A stretch of DNA of 6,051 bases, taken from the NCBI GenBank assembly GCA_946406095.1, contig CAMJJO010000109.1, forward strand, positions 1 through 6,051, written 5' to 3'. The stretch is from an uncultured Bacteroidales bacterium (GTDB taxonomy: Bacteria > Bacteroidota > Bacteroidia > Bacteroidales > UBA932). Position numbers and translations under genes: made by a program. Shown in pieces: positions 6,049-6,051 of this stretch (the first letter of the stretch is position 1; every line of letters starts with the position of its first letter). The notes beneath the pieces were generated by a model. It ran no database searches and was not told the origin of the DNA. It was given only the letters and a program-made list of their open reading frames with translations.

Positions 6049-6051
6049 TTT

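Overview
The window looks like chromosomal DNA of a Bacteroidota species, probably Bacteroidales and GC-rich for that group (an Alistipes-like or related gut lineage is a guess). Support comes from a GlmM with the TASHNPxQWNALK and GEGNGG signatures, TonB-C and OmpA-type lipoproteins, a match to the phylum's TAnnTTTG -7 promoter element, and a lack of Shine-Dalgarno motifs. There are six protein genes and no RNA genes, mobile elements or CRISPR. No gene-free stretch exceeds 70 bases.

Layout. Plus strand: the 3' part of an OmpA-family lipoprotein gene (1-633), then, two bases later, a 592-residue PriA homologue (636-2414) with a GTG start. Minus strand, read from right to left: rpmE2 for ribosomal protein bL31 type B (6048-5797), its intrinsic terminator (5772-5742), a -7 promoter box (5740-5733), glmM (5726-4314), a DUF1343/NamZ-type gene that overlaps the glmM stop by one base (4314-3256), and a TonB-C-domain lipoprotein gene (3227-2415). 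The plus and minus groups converge with their stop codons directly abutting (TGA at 2412-2414, complement of TAA at 2415-2417).

How the genes fit together. GlmM makes GlcN-1-P for UDP-GlcNAc and hence peptidoglycan and LPS. NamZ-type enzymes release MurNAc from peptidoglycan. The OmpA-like lipoprotein has the residues that grip peptidoglycan, and the TonB-C lipoprotein is an envelope protein. The window is therefore mostly a cell-envelope neighbourhood with a ribosomal protein gene and a replication-restart homologue beside it.

The most unusual content is two intact ORFs that look like enzymes stripped of their catalytic parts. The PriA homologue keeps the N-terminal DNA-binding domain, the frame of helicase lobe 1 and the C-terminal domain, but has lost Walker A, the DEEH box, the whole zinc-binding region and motif VI, and has a coiled coil in place of the winged-helix region. 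The NamZ-like protein has no signal peptide, lacks the PEHG segment, and has other altered conserved loops. Also notable are a perfect 10-bp terminator-like hairpin inside the first codons of the PriA homologue, and a glmM promoter so close to the ATG that the mRNA should be leaderless or nearly so.
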